Shown one piece after another: positions 13,166 through 25,480 of a stretch of 64,000 nucleotides of DNA; the stretch's first letter is position 1, and each line of letters opens with the position of its first letter. Where the stretch lies: positions 46,482,112 through 46,546,111 of the forward strand of contig NC_052613.1 of assembly GCF_016545825.1 (NCBI RefSeq), given 5' to 3'. This DNA comes from Eucalyptus grandis (taxonomy: Eukaryota > Streptophyta > Magnoliopsida > Myrtales > Myrtaceae). The position numbers were made by a program, and so were the translations under genes. The notes beneath the pieces are model-generated. The model was not told where the DNA came from, did no database searches, and saw nothing but the letters and a program-made list of their open reading frames with translations.

Positions 13166-13385
13166 TTTGATACCAATATTTTTTTTTTTTTTTGGTGACC
13201 CAAGAAACCCCGAAAGCCGACAACCGACGGGAAGAACCTGGGGCTGATGCAAGCTGGCCACCACACTCACGCCAGCGGTTAAGTCACCCTACGACACACT
13301 GGGGATTCGAACCCCTCCCCTTCACGAGGGGGAGAGGGCCCAAAGCCAGCAACGCCACCCAGGTGGGTGGTGTTTTGATACCAAT
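13166..13385 (-). mobile_element. tRNA-derived SINE inserted in the copia primer-binding site
   Basis: The SINE body spans 13178-13373, flanked by a 12-bp target duplication TTTGATACCAAT (13166-13177 and 13374-13385). On the minus strand it begins with CACCCACCTGGGTGGCG. It carries a box A-like TGGCGTTGCTGG, then a clear Pol III box B GGTTCGAATCC, and ends in a poly(A) tail of about 17 nt. The second duplication overlaps the first base of the copia LTR, so the SINE sits exactly on the LTR/primer-site junction. Confidence 0.9.
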
Positions 13386-13775
13386 GTTGGAATTCAAGTC
13401 GGCAGAAAAACGACTTACCTGATTCCGATGCACAAACAGCAAATAGCCCCGGAACAAATGTTGAATTTCGATAAATCACAAACAACACTACCTCACGTTA
13501 GTCTGGATGCAATCATAATGAAAACACCCGATTTCCACAGCGTAAATGCCAATTGTTCTTGCAAAACTGAAATGGAATGCTTTCTTCTGTCTTGATGGAA
13601 ATTGAGAGAAATTTGGTGTGTACATTTTGCCAACCAACCCAACGGTTGTGTTCGGGAGACTTTTATACATCTCCCTTCATACCCCTCCATTAGTGTCTTT
13701 CCATTGTAACGCATCAAGACGAAACGATGCGTTCCAATCGCACCCCATCATGGACGTACCAGCTAAAGTACTACA
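13385..13775 (-). repeat. 5' LTR of copia element
   Basis: A 391-bp LTR, the upstream one in the element's own orientation. It matches 6245-6636 with about 30 differences by hand count. Confidence 0.93.
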
Positions 13776-14091
13776 AGTACCATTTCAGCAATAAGAATGC
13801 AATGAGCATATAACATATATAAAAATCCAGAGTCTTCTTTAAGATAGAGCAAGCCAATGCGAATCTACGGAGGTTTAACAAGAAATCATGACAGTATAGT
13901 CACTAGTTATGTCCACTCCAATACGGTAAGGAAGCACACGGCACGGAGGATTAAGCACGAATTTGTTTAAGTATACTCATTGAGTTGAACTCAGATTTCT
14001 GCTCCTAGTCAATTCCCTCTTCCAAAAGAATATATGGCCAAAGCATTTTCAGCCCCCATGAAACAACGTAGAGTAGATATCAGTGGAATCA

Positions 14092-17000
14092 CTACAAATT
14101 CTCTTCATACATTTTACGCTTAAGGACTACAAAGAATGTGATGGTTTCGTGGCTTTCTGGGTTCAGGAAAAAGGGAGATTCCGCCACTTTCAGCGAGTAC
14201 TTGTGGAATAAATCATCGACGATCAGTTCATCACCAAAATGACGGCGCAATAACCCCTCGAATGCCGCTCTTAAGTAGAGAGAGCGCGATTCAAGAGTGG
14301 AAAAAGTGACGTGCATTTTCGGGTGGTCCAGGGTCTGAATCCTCTCGATGTAGAAGAACCCGTTTCGATCGATCGCTCCTTTCAGCTCCTCTTCTGATAG
14401 GAAATAGATTGGCACGTTGAAGCTCTCTACTTTGGCTTTGCTTATAATCCCCTGCATTCCGCTCATTCATTTTCAAATTATCAAAGCGATAAACCATGCT
14501 TAATTCTTGGAGCCAAATAGTGAATTATGCATTTGCTTTTTTTTGGTCGAATATGCATTTGCTTTTTCTTTTTTTCCATGTGTAGTGTCAGTATCTCACC
14601 ATGTATCAAACTGATATTTAATCATGTTTTAAATAGATTTCACCCGCACAGATCAAACAAATATTAACACAATGTAATATTTACTTTTTCATCCTGGCAT
14701 AGATAGCACAAACAACTACTGACATGTTGCGCTCTATGGTTTTCACTTGGAGATATTATTTTCACGAAACTTCAGTAGATTCTTTCTAGTATAGATTTGT
14801 AGCTTAGTATTGCAACTTTTAGAATTTTTTAAGAAAGAAGCTACGAGTAGGCTCAGAAGTTTTGCTACAAAATGATCTACCAAAGCAAGTGATTACTCAT
14901 TTTATGATATCTCATCTGAAATAACTCTAGTGAATGTATTGGGTTGGAATAATTAGGACATCAAACAAGCTACTGCTAATCCTCACGAAACCAGTATTAG
15001 TAAAGCGAAGTTTACTACAATTAGCATAGCCAAATGCTTGCCCAGGCATGTACTTACGTACCTTATTGGCCATGTCCACCAGGCACGAACCCAGCAGCTC
15101 AATCTCCGACCCTATAGTTGTCTGAGAATCATGAACCAAATCCGGCTCACCAGGAACAACAATGAATACCAATCCTCCGCCAACCATCTCCTCTGCTCTT
15201 GCGCTGAGAAATGCATCCATGTCTCTCCCGAACTGAGCAGAGTAAGCGCCAATGACCTCCGCGGCTGAGCTCACGTAGTGAATTCTCTCTCCATTCCAAG
15301 CACGGGAAGACTCGTCCAATATCTCTTGCGGAGGTTGGGACAGAAAGTGGATTGTGAAGGACGAGTATGCAAAGTGTAGGGACGTGCTCGGTAGGAGACG
15401 GCTGTGGAATGACCCCGGGGCCGCCAGGGCAAAGTACTGCTGTCTCTCGGGTGGGAGATTGGCGAATAGCGTGTTGAAGTCATTGGTGGGGAGGTCGTTG
15501 AAGATGGCTTGGAACTCGAGGGCACCAAATTGAGGTTGTTTGATGGGTTTGATGAGGTCCAACAGGCATTTTATTATGGTTTCAATGGCTTGAATGGAAT
15601 TGAGACCTGTGGAGCAACCAAAGTCTGCTATTCTGATGATGGGGTTTGAAGAGGATAAAGAGAGGTCATTGAGATCAAGGGTGGTGAGTAGAGCTTCCTT
15701 GATGATATCCATGGCGGCAACAGCGACTCCTTTCTGTACAATAGGGCAATACACGGTGATTACTTCCACGATATTCATCTTTATACGTGCAATTAAACCC
15801 TTCTATAACACATATAAGACGTTCAGTAGATAGGTTGTCCCATGTCCGGCCACTCTAACAAGGTACACGATGCAAGAGACATACACTCACTGTCTCATAC
15901 ATGCGCTACCTTTTGAAATGATTAACAAGTAGAGGTCCAACCCCAAAATAATTGTCAATGCTTGACTCCACCTTTTAAGGTTTGTCTTTTTTGAGGAATC
16001 AAGAAGCCTTTGCAATTGACTTTATGACAGTGATACTGTTTGATGTAGCAAAAAAGGTTGAGTAGGGTGTCAAGAATCTGTTTATGATTCTATCTCTCAT
16101 GAGTTGTGGGTGATGAAGTCTCGTTAGTCAAGATGAGTCAGAGATAAAATCAATCAAATATAGGGCTATCCGATTTGGAAGATTTAGAATCTTATCTTTA
16201 GAAATTGGAAGATTTAGAATCTTATGTTTAGAAGTTTGAAAGTTTTCAATTTAATGCATTTCTTTTCTTGCAAGTAAATCTTCTAAAATGTACTATTGGG
16301 TGTGTGTGTATATACATACATATACCCACCTACATTTAAAGGAAACATAGAACAAATTCTATTTCGATATGATATCAGAGTTGAAGGTTTTAAATTTGAA
16401 TCTTCTAGATCCCATTTGCCTCCCAGTTTAAATTTTCACGCTTAGTACTAGGCAAAAGACTAGACTAAGCATGACCACACATTCATCTAATAACTTAAGT
16501 TTTTAGAACGGGTATCTATCATCCCACCAAAATCTTATATGATATTAAAGCCATCTAAAACTAACGCTCCTTTTCAACCTTAACTTTCATGGTCTTTGCT
16601 TCATTTGGGATACTCGGCATCATAAACAGATCCCTCATTGTTTATCTATCGAAGAGGCACTTATGTCATTTATTTTTCCATTTATGTTGATGACATTCTG
16701 ATTATAGGTAATGCATCTTCTACAATCAATGCAATTTCACAAAAATTATCTGCAGAGTAGTCAATTAAGGATCTGGGTTTGCTCCACTTCTTCCTTATGA
16801 TAGAGGCTGTCTCTCACTCTAACGAGTTACTTCTTTCTCAAAGACGTTATATTGATAATCTTCTTCACAAGGCTAGGATGCCTGAGTGCAAGCCTATCCA
16901 AACTTTTATGGCCACGACTACAAAACTATCTAAGAAGGGGGTGCTCTAACATCTAATCCTACTTTATTATCGATCTATAGTTAGTGCCTTGCAATATGTG

Positions 17001-20000
17001 ACATTGACAGAACCGAATCTCTCCTTTGCTGTTAATAAAACTTGTCAATTCATGCATGCACCAACTAAAGACCATTAACAAATGGTGAAATGCATCTTCA
17101 CAATCATATAAGGTCATTTGGTTTGCTTCTTTCTCAATCTAATGGTACTCGCTTGCAAGCCTTTTTCAATCCAGATTGGACCAATAGCTCTAATGACAAG
17201 AAGTCAACTAGAGCATATGCTATTTTTCTTGGTCCTAACTTGATCTCTTGGAGTTCTAGAAAACAACGAATGTAACGCACTCTTCTATAGAGTTTGAGTA
17301 TAAAGCTCTTGCCGATGTTGCAACTGAACTCATTTGGCTCAAGTCAATCTTTCAAGAGTTTGAGTTCCCTCTTCAAGGTCCCCTCCATAATCCTTTGGTG
17401 CGATAATATTGGTGCCACTTATCTATATGCAAATCTTGTTTTCCATGCTCGTAACAAATATATTGAAATTGACTTTCACTTTGTTCGTGATCGTGTCACC
17501 CAAGGACAGTTCAGTGTGCAATTTATTTCCACAGCTAACCAACTCGTTGATGCCCTCACTAAATCTCTTCCTAAAGTATGTTTTGCATTTTTACGAGACA
17601 AGTTGAAGATTCGTTATCTCGACTCTTCAACTTGAGGGGGTGTCTCGACCAAATATAGTGCTATCAGATTTAGAAGATTTAGAATCTTATCTTTAGAAGT
17701 TGGAAAGTTTTCAATTTTATGTATTGGAAAGTTTTCAATTTTATGTATCTTTTCTTGCAAATAATTCTTCTAGAATGCACTCTTGGGTATATAAATACCC
17801 ACCTACCTTTAATGGAAACACACAACAATTTTTGTTTCAATGGCTAATGACAAGTAGGCATAGATACTCACTCATGTCAATTGGTGAGCTACTATGTAGT
17901 ATTTGCATATCACGATATTAATACGTTTATCTGAATGCATTTGAGTGTTTAACTGAATATCAGCTCATGTCATCTAGTTTTATTCATGTCACACATAATT
18001 ATTGTCATAACATGTGAATTACACTATCTTGAAATGTAAATGTGAATGCTCGTTGTTTTGAGTATGATAATATCCTTATTATTGTAGTGGGCAAGTTTTT
18101 TTGGGGAAATTTGACATGATTGGTTAGTGCTTATAATAAGTGATTGATATTTTCTCTTGCCAAATAAGTGATTGATATTTTCAGAATTGTAGTGATTCCC
18201 CGAACGATATGTTATTTATTTTACTTGTCGGCCGTTATTATGTTGTTGTGTTCTTGGGGTTGAGTAGTGATTAGTAGGGCTGAGCAACATGGACCATCCA
18301 TAACCGCCCAAACCAAACTGAATCAGCCGATTCTAGGCGGTTCTTGAAGATATTGGTCCAATTCCCGGTTCCAAATGATTTTTGGTCCGGTTCCAAAGGA
18401 GACTAGATCAATTGTTTTTTATTTTTTAAATTTTGCACTCAATTTCCTTCCCTTCCCTGTGCGCCTCTCATGTCTCCCCCTCTCCTCTCTCACCTCACGA
18501 GTTACGCCTCTTTCATAAAAACCCTAAATCGCCTAAATGGCTTGAGCTCTGCCTCTCATGCCTCTCAGCTCGGCGGAAGACGACTTGTAAGAGTTCTTGC
18601 ACAAGAGACACAACCAAAAGCAGATTTCAAATCTCTCTCTCTCTCTCTCTCTGATCACCAAAATCCAGGGTTCTCACTTCTTATTCTAGAGTTTGATTTT
18701 ACCTGGCTCTAGATTCGGCATCTCGTTGAATCTCGTCGCTGCAAGGTTAAAACCCCAAACACCACCCCCCCCAACCCAAAAAAAAGACATCGAAGCAGAT
18801 GGATGAGTTCGGCGACACTGCATTGCACTCGCGCTTCTCCTAAGATGGTGAGAAAACAAAAATATGGCCGAGTCCTATTCGATTTGCTTTGGGTCAGAGC
18901 TGTAGAAGCATCATCATATGTGTGATCATATGTGGCTGCACGAAAATGAAGTCTACATTATTGTGAATCATCAATTCCCAGTTCGAGGGTAGGACTGAAC
19001 TGGACCAGGAACTAATTATCCCTACAAACAGCCACTTGTCCTCCATAGCCATTGAGATCTCGATGAATTCGACAGCCATAAACCAAGCCCCCATATCTGG
19101 AGGTTCAGTGGCTCGCCATGAAGCCTAGATTTGGGTACATATCATTGTCGAAAGCTCACACAACTGTGGCGAGGTCATCATGGGCGTCAGTAATCTCATA
19201 ACAAGATTGAGCTGTGGACGATGAATAGGAGCTCTCTAAAGGAGTAGATGAACAATAGCGTGGAGAAGGAAAGAAAAGAAAAACGAAAGACAAGAAAAGG
19301 AAAACAAAAAAGATAAATTAGAAAAAACAAAAAAAAAAAAAGATAAATTAGAAAAATATGCAAACAACGTTGTTACGAGTAGAGTTATACTTATCAAATT
19401 GGTTATGCCATGTAGTTTGGCTAGGGATGAATGAACCGTTACATCATCTCAAATGACTAGAAGAACTACATTGAAATGTCGCGTAAAGATTTAACACTAC
19501 ATTAGTAAAATTGAAAAAATTTAAGATTTAATTGGCATCCTTGGGGCTTTGCTAACATAATAGTCTTTGGATTATTATAAAAATAACAGCTTGCTATGAG
19601 TCACAGATTTTTAAAAGAATAGATCCCATAACTATTGATAATTATTAGTTATTTAGTTTTTTTGTATAAAACAAATTGTTAATCTTACAGTAGATAAAAG
19701 ACTGTCACCCAATCTTTTTCTGCATCTCTGCAATGGTTTAGGACCAAATTGGTAATTTGCCCTTCTAAAAAAAGTTGGTTAATATTTAAAAAAAATTAAC
19801 AAGTAAGGCAAATATAAGTGGGTAAGTCAATAAAAAAAAAGTTCGTGGGATGCAAAAAGAAAGTAAATAAATTCCAGTAATAAGCAACTCAAACTAAAGT
19901 TAGGCCATGTTTGGTTCGGCATTTGAAATGGGCTTTGGGACTCTAAAATCCCTTGACCAAATGCAAACACATTTGGTTCGTGTTTTTGTTTAACTTTGGG

Positions 20001-21412
20001 AAAATACAATTGCATCTCCGAGGGACTCTAAAGACCTTTAGTCCAAACCAAGTCTTTGGGTATTTTGGGAAGTTGCATTTCGAAATGCAAATAGTCTCGG
20101 TTACTGTTCATCTTCTCCAACGACCTCTACATAGAAAAGCTGATCGGAGGCCAACAACCACCGGCCAAGAGGTGGCACACACCGGCGATCACCACCTGAG
20201 GGTCGCTTGACCCCAACGACCATCACCGGACCTTAGGCAACCCCAGATCACGCTACCCAGGCAACTTATGGCCTAGATCGCATGACCCCAAGCGACAATT
20301 GCCTAAGGTCACACAACCCAAAGCGACAGCTGAACCCAAGCGAGCGACGCCTAGGGTCGCGCGACGGCTGAACGGCCCAAGCGTCGCCCTCTTGGATTCG
20401 GCCATCGCCTGGGTGCCCGACCCCAGCGATGACCGCCTGAGGGTGCGCATCACCTGGGTCAAGCGACCCCAAGCGGCCACCTGAGGTCGCGCGACCTAAG
20501 GTGGGCGACCTTAGGCAATAGCAAATGGGGGCCAGATCTGGCAACTAAACGGCCATATCCAACGGTCTGGCAACCAGACTTCATAAAAAAAAATACAATT
20601 TTTTTTTTGTTTTTTTAATTTAACAAAAGTCCCTTACAAATGCAATTTTTATTAAACAGTATTTTGTCCAAAGTCATTTCACAATGCACTATAAAACTAC
20701 AATTTACCAAACGCTATTTGCATTTTCACAAACCCCTTTAGCCCAAAGATATTTGTATTTTCCCAATGACATTTGCCCAAAACCGAACTAAATGGGCCCT
20801 TAGTAACTCAATTAGTGGGTAACTTAGTAGGAGAGTATTTTTTAAGTCACTCGAACAAAGATTGTGGAATTGTCCAACTTCAACTGTCTCTTCACCAATG
20901 AAAAGAGAGCAAAAGTTGAAAAGATGTGGAAGAAAGGGAGAAAGAGGACAATCTGATTATAAAATTAACATGGAATTATTAGATCAAGGGAAGCTTGTGG
21001 TAGATAAGCCAACGTACTCGCTATTAGCCATCCAAGCTAGTAATGTCACATTAACATCTTTCAACGGGGGAAAATGATCATCTACTACTTGAAAGATATA
21101 TCATCAAAGAAGTAATATGTGGGGTGCATAAAGAAGCGCTCTGTCATTGAAGCCAGTTACACACGAGCTTTCTGCTCTAGTTCTTCAACAGATGCGATAT
21201 ATGAGCATGAGTTCGTATTCTTTTCACAGGAGAAGGAGAAACGTTCAGCATGCTAAAACAATAGACGAACTTCGATTCACCAAGTGACCGCTACAAAATT
21301 ATCTTGTAAACGGAAGTACCTGATAGGAAGAGTTCTGGGCGTAGCTGTAAGGTCCGTTTCCTTCATTCACGGCCACTAATTCAGCGATGCTAATCTTCCT
21401 CTCCTCCTCCAT
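14092..21412 (-). CDS. SABATH-family carboxyl methyltransferase, copy 1
   Basis: SABATH enzymes move a methyl group from S-adenosylmethionine to carboxyl groups of small acids (salicylate, jasmonate, loganate and others) in the cytosol. Coding exons on the minus strand are 21320-21412, 15062-15733 and 14092-14451, all phase 0 with GT/AG junctions, giving 374 residues, a usual family length. Exon 1 holds the SAM-pocket start [13 protein letters not shown]. Exon 2 holds DFGCSTG (about 68-74), [12 protein letters not shown] (about 110-121) and [10 protein letters not shown]. Exon 3 holds [17 protein letters not shown] and ends [16 protein letters not shown]. Two canonical positions are altered: Glu in NEGNG, where Gly is usual, and Phe161 in IHFLSQ, where the family normally has the substrate-contacting Trp. 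Intron 1 is 5.6 kb and transposon-filled. The start was chosen because its 31-codon exon matches copy 2. Substrate unknown. Confidence 0.88.
14452..15061 (-). other. SABATH copy 1, intron 2
   Basis: A 610-bp intron, GTACGTAAG donor and TGCAG acceptor. The matching intron in copy 2 is 346 bp. Confidence 0.85.
16150..17839 (+). mobile_element. Deleted copia retrotransposon inside SABATH copy 1 intron 1
   Basis: An internally deleted element on the plus strand. A degenerate 5' LTR (about 16150-16369) is followed by a primer site TGATATCAGAG. The next recognisable coding is the RT end near 16670-16705 ([10 protein letters not shown]) and the RNase H region (17090-17634, with [20 protein letters not shown] and [11 protein letters not shown]). 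The polypurine tract TTGAGGGGG then abuts the 3' LTR, which starts TGTCTCGACC at 17641. Gag, protease and integrase are missing. The reading frame contains stops. No clear target duplication was found. Confidence 0.85.
17641..17839 (+). repeat. 3' LTR of the deleted copia element
   Basis: A 199-bp LTR with a TATA-like GGTATATAAATACCC near 17786. It contains a direct repeat (about 22 bp, 17701-17744) absent from the 5' LTR, which has a different internal duplication (about 16176-16230). Confidence 0.75.
17840..19902 (-). other. SABATH copy 1 intron 1, repeat-rich stretch
   Basis: No exon was seen. Text rich in GGTTCC/GGTTC motifs at about 18280-18420 resembles 26200-26350 and 40430-40950, so it is probably a shared repeat family. 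A (CT)n tract lies at about 18628-18652. No reading frame here matches a known family to my eye. Confidence 0.5.
19903..20799. mobile_element. PIF/Harbinger-type MITE with GC-rich core
   Basis: An 897-bp element flanked by TTA (19900-19902 and 20800-20802). Its ends are GGCCATGTTTGGTTCGG at the left and GGGCCCATTTAGTTCGG at the right in reverse complement. AT-rich arms enclose a GC-rich core (about 20120-20540) of GGTCGCG/CGACC text. It lies in intron 1 of SABATH copy 1. A related element at 51161-51991 is in the opposite orientation. Confidence 0.8.
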
Positions 21413-22190
21413 CCTCTGTATCTCCCTTTCTTCCTCTCTCCAGGCTCAGGTCTAGTCGTGCAATTCGGCAAAAGAATCAACAAGTTGCCGACCATGAAAC
21501 TTAGATTATTGTGTGACTCTTTTTTAAAATTTATCGTTTTTCATATTAATTTTGACCAAGAAGAAGGTCACCGAGAAACATTAAACAACTTCGATAATAC
21601 TAACAGAAGAGGACGAGAAGCACGGGAGGCACATGTGCACACGCATGCTCCTCGGTACTGCCTGCCCTTGAAGTTGATGCCAGTTTAGGAGCCAGTGGAA
21701 TCCTTTTTGCAAACCGTCCATTGAAAAAACAAAATCTCGTACGTCGTAACCTCACCAACTCTTATTGCCTTTGTCCATTCAGAATAATTCCCGATAAAAT
21801 CAACCTCATTTTCTATTGAGATAATGACAGCGAAAGCTCCAAAACTGATGTCGATAGGTCACTTTAAAGCTAAACATAGTTGGGGCCACACTTCTCTCGA
21901 TTTTGGAAGGGAAGAGTCAGCCTAAGGCTTATGCTCGATCAAATTGAGCATCTTTTTCATGGAATAAACCAGCTAATTTGGAATTTATATGTACACGGTG
22001 ATAGCTACAATTAGAAAACACTGGGTATAGCTATGGTAGCCACTTCAGCAATACGCTAATCCATCTAGTGTACGTTGTGAGCCCGCTCGGTCTAAAAATT
22101 GGAATCTCCCTTTGTCTCTCTCCTCTCGCACATTTGTTTCTCTTCTTCACTCACCCTCCCTCCCACCCTCCCTCTCTGCCCTTTTATGTC
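21413..22190 (-). promoter_or_regulatory. Upstream region of SABATH copy 1 (TATA box not retained)
   Basis: The region aligns with 31002-31260 upstream of copy 2. The shared anchor GTCGTGCAAT (21454-21463) is followed by TCGGCAA, whereas copy 2 has ATATAGC and so a TATA box. No good TATA box replaces it at the expected distance. Part of the region is repeated at 2565-3665. Confidence 0.55.
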
Positions 22191-22368
22191 CTTTCTTTCC
22201 CTTTGGCTCGTGGCCGGTCACCAGCCACAGATGAGGACTAGCGAGGGTGTTGTGCCCCTACCTATAGCCAACACGAGGGTCACTTTCGTCAAATTTGATG
22301 AGGGCTCAACCCTTGCAGCCAGGGTGAGAGTCGCCCTCGCCAAATCTGGGGAGGGTTTGGGAGGCAAC

Positions 22369-23277
22369 TGTTGGAGAAATCTTCTTGAAGTGTTTTGAAG
22401 TCGACAAAACGTTTTATCAGTCTAGTCTAAAGGCTTGCGAGACTCGTTATTTAAAGTCCGAAGACCTCCGGACAGCTGAGACTCAAGACTCAAAGTCTAT
22501 CCTCATTGGAGTCTCTAATCCGTTGAAGAAAGGTTATCCGATCCTGGATGTTTCGTTAAGGATTTAACCTTATCAACTGGAGAAGATCTCGTGGGCTGGA
22601 GAAGACATATCGGAGTCCTTTGATTGATCGAAGATTGACTCGATAATTGAAGATCCGGTGATTGTCTAAATATTATTGGAATGTTCTACTTATGGAAACC
22701 GAGATCCTGATTGTATGGGCGAATAGGATTGATGGGCTATCAACACGTTCATTTAATAGCTTGAACAATCTTTCTAATTGATTCCGTCCAACGGGTAGAT
22801 TGGAGGAATTCCTTTGGTAAGTGCCAACGGGTATGATGGCATAAAGAAGTATATAAGGAAGACGGTCTTAGTTGTTCAAGGTGTGCGCGATAGAAGAATT
22901 CCAAAGTCTGAAGCTCCTTTTTGTTTAGACAAATTCCTTTAAGCGAATACTTGTATACAAAAGAGAGTCTATATTTGTGAGAAATCTTGAGGAGGTGTGG
23001 TAGAACATCTACACCGTAGAATCAAGGCAAAGCTGTGCTGTAACTTCTCTTTTTGTTCATAGTGGAATCCAGCCAATAGGCTGTCGGTGAAGAGTGGACG
23101 TAGGCTTGATATAAGCCGAACCACTATAAACCGCGTGTTCAATTTTCTCTTATCTCAGTCTTACTTTGATTATCGTTTGTCTAAAATCCATCAACTGTCT
23201 AGTATTGTGCGATTGTTGAAGGAAAATCTTTTATATACCTATTCACCCCCCTCTAGGTACTCATACTAGCAATATCA
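22369..23277. mobile_element. Solo LTR, about 909 bp
   Basis: It begins TGTTGG and ends ATATCA, and is flanked by a perfect 5-bp duplication GCAAC (22364-22368 and 23278-23282). No internal retrotransposon domains lie between. Near the right end is the motif ATTCACCCCCCTCTAGG, which I associate with Ty1/copia LTRs. Loss of the interior by LTR-LTR recombination explains it. Confidence 0.8.
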
Positions 23278-23345
23278 GCAACAACATTAGCAAGTGTGTC
23301 GCGGCCTTCACCGGCCACAAGCAAGGGTCACTTTCGTTGGATTTA

Positions 23346-25480
23346 GGCTACGTTTGGTTTAGTATTTACAATGGGCTTTGAGTCCAATGCAAATGTTGAA
23401 AGCCCAAAAAGCTACTTTGAGGAAATGCAAAAACTGTTTGGTAAATTTTTCTTTGAAAAGCAACTTTGAGATAAATGATATTTGGTAGAAAACACATTTA
23501 CAAAGCTCCTTTGGTGATTAATCTAAATATTTTAATTTTTATTTGTTTAAAATTAAAAAAATAATGTTTGCGACTTTTTTAATTATATTTGACAACAATG
23601 TTAAAGATGTTGTGTAAATAATTTTATTAAAATTAAAATTTCTTTTTTTGCTAAAAAAACATCAAATGGAAAAAATTTACGTGCTCTCTTTCTCAATTAC
23701 AAAAAGAATACTTTCATTACAATAAAAACATGATAACATATGCTTTGAGGAAAGAAGCGCATTATCCTTAAAAATTACAAATATCCTTAATTATTTCCTA
23801 AATTCATAACTATTTGATCATGTAAACGTGTCATATCAGATGTTACATCATCGTTTGAAGTATTACTCTCCTCACTTACATCATCAGAATCCGTTGTATA
23901 TAAATTAGGATCTAAATCCACTCTAGCAAAATGTGCATCATTCAGGGCATTTCTTCGTATATAATTGTGCAAAGTCATTGTTGCTATCATAATTTTCACT
24001 TGCTTTGTATATGGATAACTTTGCATACTCTTTAAAATCTTCCACTTATTCTTCAATACGCCAAAAGCTCGCTCAATTTCTGATCTTAGTGAGGAGTGAG
24101 CACGGTTGAATACTTCTTTATAACCCGTCGGTTGAGGACCTCATTGAAACTCAAGTAATGATATCTAACTTCTTTATATAGGCCCAAATAACCCGTGAGA
24201 TTTGAATATCCAATATCAATCAAATAATATTTACCTACACAAAAAGTTGTAAATTTAATCAACATATAACACATACATATATTAATGCATAAAACCCATT
24301 AATTAACAAACCTTTAGAAGGATGGGGAAATTGTAAATCATGTCTTATAATAGTTTCATAAAATATACGAGTATCATGAGCTATTCCTCCCAACTGGCCC
24401 AAACATAAGTAAATTCCATGTTAAAATTACACACAGACCATCATATTTTGTGTTAATGTTCATTTTCAACCAATAAAACGAAAGCTGCTCACTCGTAGGG
24501 ACCACCGCTGGAATATGAGTACCATCTGGAGACCCAAAATCCCTCGATAGGCATTACAATCAGATCTTACTTCCCACTCCAATTCTTCCATCAGAGAGAG
24601 AGCAGCGAATTGGGATTAGTAACAGTGCATCGACAATCCAAAGGTACCCAGACTCTCAAAATTAGGAAATTGCGCACCAACCTTGATAGTCATCCACGGT
24701 TAGGCTTTGCGCAATCAAGCCTGCGATCCAAGTCGAAAAGAAGTTAAAAAATAAACAACCCAAAATGGAAAAAATCGTCAGCGCAAGCCAACGCACGCAA
24801 CGAAGCATCAAATTGGAACTAGAGACTAAGCGCAAATCAGCAATTCCAGCAACTGTGAACATCACGACAGATGATAAAAGCCGAAAAAAGGCAAATTTGA
24901 AGCACGGCATCTCCAGTCCCGAGCCATCGGAGCCCGCGCAAAAACCGCACTCAACGATAGGGGAGGGGAGGGATACCACGAGAAACAAAGGAGAAACCGT
25001 ACGGACCGTGAGAAATGCTGGACCCACTCGGCGATTTGTAATACCCGCAAGAGCTCCTCCGCTTGCCGCAGTCCAAGACCACCGACTCCCCCCTTCCTCA
25101 CCGGGAACACTAGGCTTTAGGAGCGAGGGGAGAGAGGAGAGATGAACCTACAAAGGACAAGCAAAGGAAAAGCGCAGTCGAGCGAAGAGCGTAGTCGAGT
25201 GAGAAGCGGTCATCACGAGGGAGAGAGCGATGGAAGGGTGGGAAGAGAAACGAGATCTAGGGTTTTTCTGGTTTTTAAAATGGGCAAAAGTGGTTTTTCA
25301 ATAAACTTTTGAGGGCAAAATAGACAACTTACTATTTTCATTAAATGAGGCCTTCAGCATTCTCAAGGGTCGACTTTCACTTGAAAGCCGCTTGAAGAAT
25401 GGTTGCCAAACACCTCAATTTGGGGTGAAAAGGTTTTGGGGCTTGAAAGAGGCTTTCTAAATGCCCATCCAAACACACCC
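23346..25480 (-). mobile_element. PIF/Harbinger transposon with decayed transposase
   Basis: A 2.1-kb element with ends GGCTACGTTTGGTTTAG and, in reverse complement, GGGTGTGTTTGGATGGGC. The flanking triplets are TTA (23343-23345) and TAA (25481-25483). It encodes fragments of a Harbinger DDE transposase on the minus strand. The companion Myb-like protein gene was not found. Terminal text resembles the MITEs in this window, so this may be a relative of their source. Confidence 0.82.
23787..24570 (-). pseudogene. Harbinger DDE transposase fragments
   Basis: The nuclease that cuts PIF/Harbinger ends. Minus-strand pieces in order: DGTHIPAVVPTSEQ (about 24485-24530), the first catalytic region; DTRIFYETIIRHDLQFPHPS (about 24310-24390); GKYYLIDIGYSNLTGYLG (about 24170-24240), the second; and the C-terminal ERAF, LKNKWKILKSM and LHNYIRRNA (23787-24080). 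The pieces lie in more than one frame with stops between, so the gene is dead. It is also much shorter than an intact transposase of about 400 residues. Confidence 0.85.

Larger units (their letters stand above)
6245..13775 (-). mobile_element. Ty1/copia LTR retrotransposon, full length but decayed
   Basis: A 7.5-kb element in minus orientation. It has LTRs at both ends (TGTTGG...ACTACA on the plus strand) and a near-perfect 5-bp target duplication, AATAC (6240-6244) versus AGTAC (13776-13780). On the minus strand a polypurine tract AGTGGGAGA abuts the 3' LTR, and a tRNA-iMet-like primer site TTGGTATCAAAGC abuts the 5' LTR. The domain order gag, protease, integrase, RT, RNase H is that of copia. 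The coding region is broken by several stops and frame changes, so it is non-autonomous. I counted about 30 substitutions between the LTRs (about 8%), mostly transitions, which means an old insertion. A SINE has inserted into the primer site. Confidence 0.95.
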
